Source of the DNA: Fistulifera solaris
Taxonomy: Eukaryota; Bacillariophyta; Bacillariophyceae; Naviculales; Stauroneidaceae
NCBI GenBank assembly: GCA_030295235.1
Contig: AP026124.1
Coordinates: forward strand, 2,046,001-2,110,000
Reading direction: 5' to 3'
Length of the DNA stretch: 64,000 nucleotides
Of the stretch, positions 49,308 through 59,476 are shown in pieces (within the stretch, counting starts at the first letter, position 1; each line of letters begins with the position of its first letter). Below the pieces are notes generated by a model that saw nothing but the letters and a program-made list of their open reading frames with translations, made no database searches and was not told where the DNA came from. The position numbers and the translations under genes were made by a program.

Positions 49308-51632
49308 ATGTCCGGAAGTTCAACACAATCTACAGTGCAATCCTTTTCAGTATTCCTGACAATACTGCTAGCATGTTGGACACCAAGCTCTTCGTTCGTT
49401 CCTAAGCATGATGGTTCAAGACGAAGTTCAGAGACTAGCTGCGTGGAAGGCCCTATAACGCCACTGCATTCTTCTTTCGCTCGGTCGATTGACGATAATT
49501 TTAATCAGGGAAACTGGGAGAATACCAAACAAAAGTTCAAACGGAAAAGAATACCGAAAACGGAAGTAGATGCACGACAACTTCGACAGCAGCGTGAACA
49601 AGAATACGAACGTTTAGTTACAAATGCGGATAGCGTGCCGAGTATATGGAATTTCGAGAGTCTCTTTCCTTCACCAATCATCGACGAAGAGTCCGTTGAT
49701 CGTGACTTGTTTGAAATTCAACGGCGAGATCGCAAGAAGGAAGAAGAGAGAAATGTTGGTGGTCGCACGAAAGTGCCGTCGAATCCCTACGCGGGAGAAA
49801 CAACGAATCCGTTTCTCCGTTTGATGTGGAGTGAACCAACAATTAAGACTCGTGAAACGTCTTCGTCCGCTTTGACCTCCTTAGCGAACGAAACCGCCAC
49901 AGCGGCGCTGATCTCTAGCAAAATAGCCAATGCGACAAGCGCACGGATTGATCGAAGTCTGACGCGGATGGTCGAAGACCGAATTTATGGCTTTCGTAGA
50001 GGTGCATCCGGAGATATTCGATACCAAACGTCACTGATGGGTGACGGCGCAGTTCAATATCGTGAAGGAGTGCGACTAGGAAATGCTTTACCAATTAATG
50101 CAGACCGTCTAAACTACATGGCAAAGAAAGAGATGAAGAAAGGGCGTGTGGAAGAGGCAGAAGAGCTGTACGAAAGAGCTGTGGAAATCGATCCTCGGGA
50201 TGGCCGAGCATATCTTGGACTTAGTCGGTGCGCACAGCGTCGACAGGACTTCAAGCTTGCCCGCGAGTGGTTGAATCTAGGCATCGCCAACTCAGCCTCT
50301 ACCTTCAACGGAAATCCAGATCGTGGGGCAAATCCGTTTTTGCTTCAGGCACTAGGTTGCTTGGAAGAAAAGGCAGGACAACTGTCGCAAGCTGAATCCT
50401 TGTATGCATCAGCTGTTAGATCGAGGCCGTCCCACGCCGCTGGTTGGGTAGCCCTCGCTCAAATTCGCACACGCAAGTTGGGTCAGAGCGTTGGGGCAGG
50501 TCGATCTTGCTTTGAAGCCGCCGAGCGTGAACTGAAGGCATCAGGACTTCCTCAGTCTTCGCATGTCTACACGGCATGGGCCGACCTGGAACTAAAGAAA
50601 GCCGGCGATCCCCGAAGAGCTAAAAAACTCCTCAAATTGGCGTTGGAAATCGACCCAAAATGCTCTGTTGGCTGGTTGCAATTGGGTATGCTTGAAAGTG
50701 ATTTACAAAATTGGGATAAAGCGGAAGAATGCTTTGAAAACGTTTTAACGTTTGATCAACGCAATTCGCGTGTATTGCAAGCATATGCAATAATGGAAAC
50801 CAAACGACCTGATGGGAACAGTAGGAAAGCTATCGGACTTTTTGAGCGTGCTTTGAAAGCCAATCCTCGCGATGCTGGTGTATTGCAAGCCTATGGTTTG
50901 TACGTTGCGAAGTTGGGCGACATCAAGTCAGCAAGAGAATTGCTTTGGAGGGGCACAGAAGTTGATAAACGTCATGCGCCCATTTGGCAAGCATTGGGTG
51001 TACTAGAAACTCGAAGCGGAAATCCCGAGGAAGCTCGTAACATATTTCAACAGGGCATCTGGTCTTGCGCCCAATTGACAGGTTGTAAATCAGGTGGGCA
51101 CAATTGTGCTCGATTGTGGCAGGCATGGGGTGTACTAGAAGCTGAAGAAGGAAACCATGCTGCTGCGAGACGCTGTTTCAATCGTGCTTTGGATGCTGAT
51201 AGTAGGAATGTCCCTGCCATTACAGCCTGGTCGTCTATGGAAGAGAAGTTAGGCAATCGCCAAGATGCTCGTGCAATCTACGAAAGGGCTTTGCCTCGCT
51301 TTTCAGCCGGATCCGAAAGCAAGAAAGCGCTTTGGAGGAACTACGAGCTAATGGAACAACGTGCCGGCGATACTGCGGCCGCCCAACGCGTTTATCAAAG
51401 AGCTATACGAGAGGTGATTAGCTTCGAAGAAACTTCCGTTGCCGATGAGAAACTCGATGCCAAGAGCAGCCCTCCACCGGAAACTACGACATCTTCACGA
51501 AACAAGAGAGAAAAAGAAGTTGTTCGGTGGAACGGCGGGGGCGGAGAGGTTTGGTTAAACGATAGAGCTATAGAGGCCAGGATTCCTTTAGAGAAGAGGA
51601 AAAGCCGTCACGAAAAAACAATGAAGTCATAA
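49308..51632 (+). CDS. Plastid HAT/TPR RNA-processing factor, MBB1/HCF107-like
   Basis: 774 residues, one intact exon. N-terminal signal-peptide core SFSVFLTILLACWTPSSS followed by FVPKH gives a diatom plastid presequence (SSS^FVP). A charged linker is followed by at least nine HAT/TPR repeats from about residue 265: GRVEEAEELYERAVEIDPRD, LEEKAGQLSQAESLYASAV, PRRAKKLLKLALEIDPKC, SRKAIGLFERALKANPRD, DIKSARELLWRGTEVDKRH, LETRSGNPEEARNIFQQGI, LWQAWGVLEAEEGNHAAARR, NRQDARAIYERALP. Those spacings and the WQAWGVLE signature match MBB1 of Chlamydomonas and HCF107 of plants, which stabilise psbB/psbH transcripts by binding their 5' ends. The tail (WNGGGGEVWLNDRAIEAR) is basic. Confidence 0.82.
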   Translation: MSGSSTQSTVQSFSVFLTILLACWTPSSSFVPKHDGSRRSSETSCVEGPITPLHSSFARSIDDNFNQGNWENTKQKFKRKRIPKTEVDARQLRQQREQEYERLVTNADSVPSIWNFESLFPSPIIDEESVDRDLFEIQRRDRKKEEERNVGGRTKVPSNPYAGETTNPFLRLMWSEPTIKTRETSSSALTSLANETATAALISSKIANATSARIDRSLTRMVEDRIYGFRRGASGDIRYQTSLMGDGAVQYREGVRLGNALPINADRLNYMAKKEMKKGRVEEAEELYERAVEIDPRDGRAYLGLSRCAQRRQDFKLAREWLNLGIANSASTFNGNPDRGANPFLLQALGCLEEKAGQLSQAESLYASAVRSRPSHAAGWVALAQIRTRKLGQSVGAGRSCFEAAERELKASGLPQSSHVYTAWADLELKKAGDPRRAKKLLKLALEIDPKCSVGWLQLGMLESDLQNWDKAEECFENVLTFDQRNSRVLQAYAIMETKRPDGNSRKAIGLFERALKANPRDAGVLQAYGLYVAKLGDIKSARELLWRGTEVDKRHAPIWQALGVLETRSGNPEEARNIFQQGIWSCAQLTGCKSGGHNCARLWQAWGVLEAEEGNHAAARRCFNRALDADSRNVPAITAWSSMEEKLGNRQDARAIYERALPRFSAGSESKKALWRNYELMEQRAGDTAAAQRVYQRAIREVISFEETSVADEKLDAKSSPPPETTTSSRNKREKEVVRWNGGGGEVWLNDRAIEARIPLEKRKSRHEKTMKS

Positions 51633-51792
51633 ATACTTTCAATAAAATTGAATACAGGTTTCTTCTGAAAAGCTCCTGTTAGAAGTCGCATCGATTTTTC
51701 ATGGCGATTCTTGGGGGTCGCTTTTAAAAGAAGTCTAGTTTTAGATACGAACGGTCGTAAAAACCGATACCAGAAAGCCATTAAATTGCGCT

Positions 51793-51801
51793 TACCTGGT
51801 A
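51793..51801. promoter_or_regulatory. TACCTGGTA intergenic motif
   Basis: Exact copy of the recurrent 9-mer, 160 bases after the MBB1-like stop. Confidence 0.3.
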
Positions 51802-52104
51802 TGCTCGTAAAATTTCTTTCTGCTTATTCTATAAACTTCAAATCAAGCCCTTATCAAGGCTAAAAAGCAGCGAATGAAATACACGCATCAATTATTTAAG
51901 GCTGAAATGCGGATCGTCCTTTCTCGTAAAGTACTGAATCAAACCATTTCCCGAGTCAAAGTACGAGCACATGCTCACCAACGCCCATCCTTTCTGTTTC
52001 TTTGTCAGCTATGCACGCAACCAAAATTTACAGCGGAAAAAGTTGCGGATCGTTGTCTTACGTAATAATTAATACTGTAGTCGTAGAGTGTAGACGTAAC
52101 GTTA

Positions 52105-52128
52105 CCACGACTTCCGTTCAGTCATGAA
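52105..52128. repeat. GACTG/CAGTC-type inverted repeat
   Basis: CCACGACTTCCGTTCAGTCATGAA; one arm is altered (GACTT), the flanks CCACGA and CAGTCATGA match the copies at 9401 and 9619. Confidence 0.35.
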
Positions 52129-52518
52129 TTAAAACGTTGCCTAAGCGAAAGCATGCCAACCAATTAGCATCTTTTTTACTCTGACTTTTAAAAAATGAAT
52201 TGACTTTAAGGCCATTAACAATATTTGCAACGCTTATCATGAATTACTTACTCTTACTGGAGGGCTGAAACGTATTCAACGTTCGACTCAAAGTTTACCA
52301 TGACTGGATAATCGCACCGCGTCTCGATCTTTCGTTTCCCGCGCGCCTCGCAGTTTTGTTCGAGCGTTTATGTTCATCGTCCTCTTCCTTCAAGGCATCA
52401 TTGGTCGCAACCCGACGCATTTTCGTCAATGCTCAGATGAATACACAGTCTTTTCAATAAATTGAAATTTAGACGATTCAAGAGCTATAGTTCCTTAGCC
52501 AGCAATTGTGTCGATACA

Positions 52519-54705
52519 ATGCCTCTTACCATCGAGCCACCGAAAAGACGAAAGGCCGCGGATCTGCTCCGGGAACAAGCAGACGACGAAGCCATAGCCG
52601 ACGGCCTCAACCAAGCCATGAAATCAGTTCTAACGATCGTATGAACTCACAATCTTTTATCGGTCAAGAGCTGGTTGAATTGCAGCTGCCACGAAGAAAC
52701 CCGAGCGAAACAATGACGAAACAAAGCAGTGCGAAAAGCACAAAGAGCGACCCTCTGCTCGCAACGTTCGCTAACAATAGAGGCAGCACGCAAACAAGTC
52801 ACCACACATTGTGCTTAGACACTCGTCACATTGATACAGAAACGGGAAGAGACGCGGGAAATGAAATCGTTCATGGATTTCAATCCTTGGTGAAATACTT
52901 GGACGCCCGAGGGGACCACTGTAACATCATTGCTACAACGAGAACTCCGAATGAAAGGCAAGGGAAATCTATGATAAATCCTGCTACGGTTCGTAACTCT
53001 CAAGTGTCGCAATTAAGTATTCCCATTCAAGGAGTTGCTTTGCATGAAATTTCACTTCCCTTGGAAAACGACGCGTCGGTCCCGGATGTAATATCCGCTG
53101 ACACATCCTGGAATTTGTTCGCGCGAATGAGTAAGTCTTTGTCACCTGACCTATTTCTCTCAGTTTTTTTTACAAGACTCAACATTTTGTACTAGTTGGG
53201 AAAATGCTTTCTGATCTAGACCAGCGATCGAAAGAGAATCAGAGCCTGCCTCTCGAGTTTACGATTCTGACTTCCGACATGGCTTTGTTTTCCGAGACAT
53301 GCCCCACAAAACACGTCGATTGCTTCAAACGATTTACACACAACATTAAGAATTTTTCTCCAACAAACCGAATATCTATCATTCGACTGATTGTAGCGGA
53401 AACGCACATGCTTGCCATCGGAACTGACCAATCGCCCACGGTAGAATCCGGTAGAGACGCCTATATGATGGCAATTGCAGATTGCATATCTGCGGTCAAA
53501 GGGGTCATGGATGAAACTGAAATCAATGGTTCACCAGCCTCGTCTACTTGTCAGCGTGTACAGTACAGCCTCACCTTGATAGATGGAAGCATTCCCAGCT
53601 TTAAAGCCTTGTCCTGCAAAATCTTCCGGGAGAGTATTGGCGTTTACGATTTACGCCGCCAAATTTCTTTCAACCTGCCGGAAACACCCGACGGGACACA
53701 CTGTCTCATGTACTTCGATATTTTCTTCCAAGTCTTTCCCTATAAGCTTGGTAGTCAGGAGGCTAAGGTTCTCGTCGATGACTTGCATCGACTTTCCCTC
53801 AGTACACTTGAGATCATCCAACTTTTGCCTATGTCTTGCGTGGACGCTAGCCTTCTCTACGGCGTGCCGTTCTCTGTCAATCCTGTCCTCGAGCAAAATT
53901 TTGATCGCAATGAAGAGACAGAGTGCTTGACAACTGTTTTCTTCCGATATTTGCAAGAACGAGACCTGTCGGTTATCTTGAGAGCTTCCAGTTCGGTGGG
54001 ACAGCCTGGCGGAATCGATCGACCTTACGGCGTTCAAAACTTTCTACTCATGCCACAAGAGTTCCCTGAAGCTATGAATACGCCTCCTCGTTCTGGACTT
54101 CTTTTCATTACGCCGAGGCAAACCAGCTCATAAGTGAAGCTGTCCAGATGAAATCAAATAAGAGTCTTGAAACCAACATGGCGGTACAGTATACGGAGTA
54201 CATCGAAAGCGCAATGTCAACACTGGATTGCAAGCCATTCAATCCACTCATCAGCGAGATAGAGCCACCCTCTGATGAAAACGCTGCCTCGATTGGCCTT
54301 AATACTGGCGTTCTCAAGAAATTTTTTGACTCATTCAACAATCTGGAAACGTTTGACTCTACTCGCTCCACTTCCCAAATCCAAATGAGCTTTGCTGAAA
54401 TAGATCAGCTGGACGCGAAACAAAACCCAACGGAGGTACTCAGCGTCAAGGAACTTGATAAAAGCCATAAGATGAAAAAGCGAATGCAAGCGACAAGAGC
54501 ACCATTTAATTCGCCACCGATTACGTGTCAAGTCGCAGAACATCCAATGGAAAGTGAAAACTCACCCCCAGCCACGAGCCAAGTCGCAGATCAGCCGATG
54601 AAAAGCGACAACTCTCCACCGTCCACAAGCCAAGTCGCAGATCATCTGATGGAAAGCGACAATGAGCAAGAGTTTTTGGAACGTGAATCACGAAGCAAAC
54701 TCTGA
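52519..54705 (+). CDS. M1AP-like (meiosis 1-associated protein) homolog
   Basis: Start MPLTIEPPKRRKAADLL at 52519; intron 53131-53195 (65 nt, GTAAGT...ACTAG). Several stretches follow human M1AP in order as I remember it: HHTLCLDTRHID (strand), LEFTILTSDMALF (M1AP LEITILTSQPG), DASLLYGVPFSVNP (SLTYGLPFILRP), FFRYLQERDLSVIL (HSLLKREWLLLA), QNFLLMPQ (STFYVIMP) and a late FNPL. M1AP works with SHOC1-SPO16-TEX11 in meiotic crossover formation. The C-terminus has three NSPPxTSQVA-type repeats (54505-54665). Two places are one base short: near 52628 (MKS-SSNDRMN) and 54108 (T run; GLLFHYAEANQLISEAVQ). Identification rests on recalled motifs only, so it is moderate. Confidence 0.5.
54505..54665 (+). 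repeat. Short coding tandem repeat in the M1AP-like tail
   Basis: Three units of about 51 bases encoding NSPPxTxQVAxxxMESD with minor differences (ITCQVAEHPMESE, ATSQVADQPMKSD, STSQVADHLMESD). Confidence 0.7.
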
Positions 54706-54865
54706 TATAGAGCTCGTCAAGCCCACTTTCGAGTGCCATGTGTGACTTCTAGACCCAGGCTCAGCAATTAGTCAGCCCGTATAATCTTCTCATAAAGATA
54801 TGCTGCATTTCAGTTTTTGATATTCTTGTGATGAATGTTTTCAATTATGAGTAAACGAGTTGAAT

Positions 54866-56038
54866 TCAGACCTCGGAAGAGTCACTTGAGTCTTGCGTTG
54901 CAATCGTGCTAGCGACAGAATCATTATCACCACGAAACGAAAAATGCGCTTTTACGGCAACCCCAACTCCACACTGATCAATATTCAAAAAAAGCCTTCT
55001 TATTGAAGGTAGCCAAGGCCAAAAGGAACCAGATGCCGTGTCAAGGAACGCTCTTTCCTTACTTGAAGTGTATTGGTGAGGTACCATCACATCCATCGCA
55101 CGCTTTTGTGTTTCTAGCAACTCCAGTGCCTCCTTTTCATTTTTCTCGATGATGTTCAATAAAGAGGATATTTTGGCATGTGCTGCACGAGAAGATAAGT
55201 CCGTGGCGTAGTTTTGGTGAGAGGCCGGAAGATACAAAGGAGATAATGCCGACGTATAGTCCATTGTTTGCGGAATGAGTTGCACATTCACCACTAAGCG
55301 GGCATCTTTTAAGAGACCAACTTCTTTCTGAGCATCCAAGGAGTTCTCTGGTACCCGAACAGGCAGATTCAATAAAAAGCTCCCGGTCTCTTGATGTCCA
55401 AAGATAACCAGAAATGCAACACCATGGATTTCTCTGCTGTCTTCTTCCTCGGTGACTCTTAGTTTGATCGTCATTTCAATGATCTCCGGAAGAAGAGCCT
55501 TAGAACTTGACCACATCGCACCGTTACTTTGGTACGGCGAGTCATCAGGACACGGATGTGTGCTCTTTGCGCTACAAGTGTCGCAAGCTCTCGAAGCGTT
55601 TAAAGCATTTTCGTCATATGTTTCCTCCAACACAAAACGGTTTGATCTCGACAAAGATATGATTTGTGCTTGTTGCGACACTGGCACTGTCAAAGACACG
55701 TGCGGAAGATAATCTTTCGGAGATGACCGATTCTTGTCGAACCACGATGCCGAAAGGGGTGAAGTTTCATTGCCACCAACCATGTTCATGGGCTGCGATT
55801 CAACCATCAATCGTCCTGAAGTGCTACACAGTGTAGACGATGCCACTTCCATATCAGTAGCAGAGCTTGTAAAGGCAACTGCTGCAGTTACGTCCCGATT
55901 GTTCAAAATATCTCGATTCACTTGGATGCCATGAAGTGTGTGCACCGTCAGCTCGACTTTCATGATGCCACATTCATTTTGCGATAATGAAGTCGTCATC
56001 TTTTCAAGGCATCCCAATAAGTTGAGGTACGATATCAA
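54866..56038 (-). CDS. Orphan protein with possible C2-like N-terminus
   Basis: 390 residues, intact frame. From the second Met (MTTSLSQNECGIMKVELTV, about residue 14) the sequence VELTVHTLHGIQV followed by DVTAAVAFTSS resembles the first strands of a C2 or NT-C2 domain. Later strands (IIEMTIKLRVTEE, IHGVAFLVIFGH, SFLLNLPVRVPE, RLVVNVQLIP) fit a beta sandwich. A long helix follows (KISSLLNIIEKNEKEALELL), then SFWPWLPSIRRLFL and an Asp/Ser tail. If C2-like it would bind lipid or protein, but the usual Ca-binding Asp pattern is not evident. No signal or TM segment. Not assigned to a family; the start could be 56038 or 55999. Confidence 0.45.
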   Translation of the reverse strand: MISYLNLLGCLEKMTTSLSQNECGIMKVELTVHTLHGIQVNRDILNNRDVTAAVAFTSSATDMEVASSTLCSTSGRLMVESQPMNMVGGNETSPLSASWFDKNRSSPKDYLPHVSLTVPVSQQAQIISLSRSNRFVLEETYDENALNASRACDTCSAKSTHPCPDDSPYQSNGAMWSSSKALLPEIIEMTIKLRVTEEEDSREIHGVAFLVIFGHQETGSFLLNLPVRVPENSLDAQKEVGLLKDARLVVNVQLIPQTMDYTSALSPLYLPASHQNYATDLSSRAAHAKISSLLNIIEKNEKEALELLETQKRAMDVMVPHQYTSSKERAFLDTASGSFWPWLPSIRRLFLNIDQCGVGVAVKAHFSFRGDNDSVASTIATQDSSDSSEV

Positions 56039-56339
56039 TAATAATCAGAGATGACAGATGAGCGATGAATTCTAAGAAAGATCCACTGACTAGATTTTGC
56101 AACGGATGGAATAAATCTTCCAAAAAATGAGCCTTGGATCAACCAAACGTCCTCAATACACTGGAACAACATTAAGGCTAAGGTGTTTTCAAAAGTATGG
56201 TCTATTATGTACAATCCATGTAATATCCGACACGAAGCACAAAATTGCTATTAAATCAGTACTGTCGCATCCGTTGAATTTTTGTCCATCTGGTTCAAGC
56301 GAGAGGATGAAAGGCTAAGGGGGAGAAGTAGACTACCGG

Positions 56340-56348
56340 TACCAGGTA
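56340..56348. promoter_or_regulatory. TACCAGGTA intergenic motif
   Basis: Exact 9-mer preceded by ACCGG (ACCGGTACCAGGTA), in the ~385-base gap 56039-56422 between the orphan gene and AP-3 mu, about 75 bases past the AP-3 mu stop. The rest of that gap is AT-rich and featureless. Confidence 0.35.
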
Positions 56349-56422
56349 ATTAACTTAGACATAAGAAAACTTTCAAATAGGAACGGAGAAGGTAAACAAA
56401 GTCAGCTGACGCTTGTAACTAT

Positions 56423-57802
56423 TTAGCTGCACCGTACTTGGAATATCCCCGACTTCGCTATGTTTCGGACGCCCTTGTAAGGATGATAACTTTCTCTGGT
56501 GACCGAAAGGCCACTTACGGTTAACCCTGACACAGAGGCTAATGGGATTTTCCAATGCAAAGATAAATGTGGTGGATCGAGTGCTTCTTCTTCACCAGCC
56601 TTGGGCGATACGAACGAGAAGGAACATGTCAAAGATGCCTTTTTGCTGGCATCCATTTTCCCTAAATTCCAACGAAGCACTTTGGCGGCTTCGTTGTACA
56701 CCGCCGTTCCAAAATCGACTCGTAAATTTGATGTAGATCTAGTTTGTCGCGGAAAAGGAATGTTAACGCAAAAGTCTTCCACCACAACCGGGCCTTTGTG
56801 ACTCGGCGAGAAGACGAGACTGCTGAGTGTCGTGACACCGGCATGAAGTGTTACTCGACCCATCCGCATATCTCCCGACGTAGTTGACCGATCTCCGTAG
56901 TTCCATTTCGGATGACAAAAGACAGGAGGGTTGAGCGAACGAACTTTTTCGGGCACAATGCGGTAGCTCATGAGCTCGAAATTTCCATCCGGCGGAACAA
57001 ATGAAACAACGGAATCCTCCTCATACCGTGAGTATCGCACACACGGATGAAAGCTCCAGTCATCAATGATAGTAGGATCTTTGAAGGTGAGTAGTAAATC
57101 GGGAACACCCGAAAGTTGGCATTGACATTGAATACTCCCACTGACATCCGACGAAATGACGGCACCCGAGGCATCGACAATCGCATCGACTTCTTCACAA
57201 ATGTCTACATATATCTCATTCTGACTGTAAGAAACATCCGCCGTCCGCCAAGGCATATTGCTGACAGTCCCGCTCGGTAATTCATCGCTCACCACCGTCG
57301 TGCTCTGGAGCAATTTGCTCATGACCGTGGGAGGACGAATCATGGCTTTGAGGGCGTTTGGTTCGGTCGTGAGCGGCCAGCCGTAATCCACCATTTCTTC
57401 CAGTAACTGATACACCGTAGAGAAGTTGTCCTTAATGGCCGACTCATCGGCCGGAAATCCAAAGTAGTCGACAAAAATGTCGGCGACCCGATGCAAGAAC
57501 TCCAAAATAAGAAGGGGACTGACTTCCGCCGGACACACCGCCAGATAGCTAAGACCGTCCCGTAAACAGCTAATGACGTACAAGGTCCCTTGATCGGATC
57601 CGGGAACCTCCATCACGGGAGGCACACTGTCGTAGAGTTCTTCATGGTCGGAAATGGCCGAGACTCCGCCGTGATGATTGATCGATGCGGAAGCGCGGTC
57701 CCAAAACGTGTCACAAACACTTCGAGATGTCACGACACCTCGAAAGTGTCGCTCAATCAAGACTTCTCCCGTGGGAGAGAGAATGAAGAGAGACTGAATC
57801 AT
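56423..57802 (-). CDS. AP-3 adaptor complex subunit mu
   Basis: 459 residues, single intact exon. N-terminal longin part starts MIQSLFILSPTGEVLIERHFRG, as in AP3M (MI.SLF....G...E.HW). LEFLHRVADIFVDYFG and STVYQLLEEMVDYGWPLTTEPNAL are the mu-3 signature, with TEPN specific to AP-3. The C-terminal MHD begins VPWR-like NMPWRTADVSYSQNEIYVDI (usual -PWR..gv.y..NE.y.D). ISSDVSGSIQCQCQLSGVPDLLLTF follows, then the HPCVRYSRYE segment. The C-terminal strands GLTVSGLSVTRESYHPYKGVR match AP3M closely. AP-3 mu selects YxxPhi cargo for lysosome/vacuole-type vesicles. Confidence 0.93.
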   Translation of the reverse strand: MIQSLFILSPTGEVLIERHFRGVVTSRSVCDTFWDRASASINHHGGVSAISDHEELYDSVPPVMEVPGSDQGTLYVISCLRDGLSYLAVCPAEVSPLLILEFLHRVADIFVDYFGFPADESAIKDNFSTVYQLLEEMVDYGWPLTTEPNALKAMIRPPTVMSKLLQSTTVVSDELPSGTVSNMPWRTADVSYSQNEIYVDICEEVDAIVDASGAVISSDVSGSIQCQCQLSGVPDLLLTFKDPTIIDDWSFHPCVRYSRYEEDSVVSFVPPDGNFELMSYRIVPEKVRSLNPPVFCHPKWNYGDRSTTSGDMRMGRVTLHAGVTTLSSLVFSPSHKGPVVVEDFCVNIPFPRQTRSTSNLRVDFGTAVYNEAAKVLRWNLGKMDASKKASLTCSFSFVSPKAGEEEALDPPHLSLHWKIPLASVSGLTVSGLSVTRESYHPYKGVRNIAKSGIFQVRCS

Positions 57803-58223
57803 TCTTTACTTTATAAACAGACACCTCTTTGTAATGTGCTTGTCAATAAGAACGTACCAGTTAGATACGCAAAACGTAGTTGGCGGATGAAAAAGGCGAA
57901 AATACGTAGTAAGGTTATGCGAAATCCCCGTCCGCAGCGTACAGCGTACAGTACCTGAAGCATCAAAAACTGATAGTGTGAAGTTTCACTGTACCTGAAA
58001 TAGCAGATCAATGTCGTACCAGGTACTGTGCGACTTGGCATCACGACGAAAAAATGAGCATCGCGACGGCAATGCTGGGCAATATAACCAGAAATTCATT
58101 CTCCAATTGGAACAAGCAGCGAAAAAGGCTCGTTTTACTGCAAGAACGACATTCTTACGGCTGCCGAGCTAGCGATTGCCTTTTCGGCGCAATTCCTTTT
58201 AAAAATCACGTGTTCTCGCCGTC
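57803..58223. other. Divergent promoter region of AP-3 mu and LON-domain gene
   Basis: 421 bases with GTACCTG/GTACAG strings and an exact TACCAGGTA at 58017-58025. No gene. Confidence 0.4.
58017..58025. promoter_or_regulatory. TACCAGGTA intergenic motif
   Basis: Exact 9-mer followed by CTGTGCGAC; sits between divergent genes, about 205 bases before the LON-domain ATG. Confidence 0.4.
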
Positions 58224-58976
58224 ATGCACCAAATTTCGCACTTCTTTGCTATTCTTTCTTCCTGCGCTTTCACAACCGGGTTTGTAACACCACTAACGAC
58301 TCGACAATCAACACAATCCACGGCTTTGTTTGGCATTCCGATCCCTGTCTTTCCCTTGCGGAGAACCGTACGTTTGCCGACCGAGTCTTTGACACTGAAT
58401 TTGTACGAAGAGCGCTACTTGAAGTTGGCGGAGTATGTCTTGCAGCAAGAACATCCTTACTTTGGAGCCATTTACAGTTCGAATAAACCGCAAATTGTGC
58501 GCAACGGAACAGGTCCGATCGTTCCTTTGTTCGAGCGTGGGGATGTGGGGGTACTTTTCTTGGTGCTGGATTCCGAAGAAAGTATGATTCCGACGCGTGG
58601 CGGTATTCCGCGTCGTCGTATCCGATTGGTAGCTCGAGGCTCGGTTCGCTTTCAAATTGAGAAAATCTTGGAAAATGGATACGATGATTCGTCCTTTATT
58701 TTGGTGGAGGGGAATGTATTCACGGACCAGTCGACAGCTGACGAAGAAAATTGCTCGCCAGATTTCGTAGACTTGGCCAGGACCACTCAAGCAGCCTTGA
58801 ACATAGATGCGATCCTTGAGCAGTCGCTCTCTTTGGAACTTGCATCATTTGATACAGTTTCACAACAACTTCCTGACGGACGCTTCCGAGAGCGCCTGCA
58901 AGCAATTCATTGTCGAAACACCCAGGAACGATTGAGCGAGCCAGCGGAAAAGTTGGTGTTCAGGTGGTGGCGATGA
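58224..58976 (+). CDS. Plastid LON substrate-binding-domain protein
   Basis: 250 residues, single exon. The N-terminus ISHFFAILSSCAFTTG^FVTPL is a signal peptide followed by Phe at the predicted cleavage site, a plastid presequence. The rest is a stand-alone LON N-terminal domain: IPIPVFPLRRTVRLPTESLTL, LNLYEERYLKLAEYVL, FGAIY, GVLFLVLD, RRRIRLVARGSVRFQIEKIL, ending in helix ERLQAIHCRNTQERLS. There is no AAA+ or peptidase part. Such plastid LON-domain proteins are widespread in algae and plants but poorly understood. An overlapping frame (58910-59173) stays open downstream and might be a continuation if a base is missing near 58950, but its sequence is not LON-like. Confidence 0.75.
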   Translation: MHQISHFFAILSSCAFTTGFVTPLTTRQSTQSTALFGIPIPVFPLRRTVRLPTESLTLNLYEERYLKLAEYVLQQEHPYFGAIYSSNKPQIVRNGTGPIVPLFERGDVGVLFLVLDSEESMIPTRGGIPRRRIRLVARGSVRFQIEKILENGYDDSSFILVEGNVFTDQSTADEENCSPDFVDLARTTQAALNIDAILEQSLSLELASFDTVSQQLPDGRFRERLQAIHCRNTQERLSEPAEKLVFRWWR

Positions 58977-59476
58977 CACGTCCTTTCATTCAAGTTCAAA
59001 ATCATAGCTTCATCAACGCTGTCAGATTCTGGATCATTCAAAACTACGAGAGATTGGCAAAATTTATCCGCTCTCAAGCGAACGAGTTGTTTGAAAGGCT
59101 TATCACATTTCAGGAAGCATGCATGATTAATCAATTCATGGCAGTATGCTCTCAATCATCTGTTGAGCTTTAGCTTGAGTTCATAAAGGTTTGAAGTAGT
59201 ATATCCACAACTAAAAATGTATCAATAAGTCTATTTGCTCACCTGGTACAGTGCGGTACGGTACGGGTACCGGGTACCTTAGTCTTCTATCTTCTCCTCT
59301 AGGCACAGTCCCACCGTCGTCCGTACTGACATCGATCCAACATCCAACCGTTTGCTTTTTCTTTTTTTTTCTTTTTTTATTGACCCTTTTGTCACGGGGA
59401 AGTCCTCTTTCCTTTATTATCTCATCCCATTTCGTTTACTTGCCCATAGTATTCATTTAGTATCGATTTCCGCATC
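58977..59476. other. Intergenic region with GGTAC-rich palindromes
   Basis: 500 bases upstream of the DDX55-like gene. A dense cluster CACCTGGTAC...GGTACGGTACGGGTACCGGGTACC occupies 59240-59278, followed by a TTCT/T-rich tract at 59340-59380. Confidence 0.45.
59240..59278. promoter_or_regulatory. GGTAC palindrome cluster
   Basis: Five GGTAC/GTACC units in 39 bases, about 200 bases upstream of the helicase ATG. Followed by TTAGTCTTCT, also seen after the palindrome at 63624 (CAGTCTTCT). Confidence 0.4.

Larger units (their letters stand above)
51633..52518. other. Intergenic region
   Basis: 886 bases upstream of the M1AP-like gene. Contains TACCTGGTA at 51793-51801 and an inverted repeat at 52105-52128. 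No gene seen. Confidence 0.4.

Noticed and set aside
58910-59173. Continuation of the LON-domain protein in a second frame
   Set aside because: The LON domain is complete without it and the sequence has no LON character; left as a remark only.
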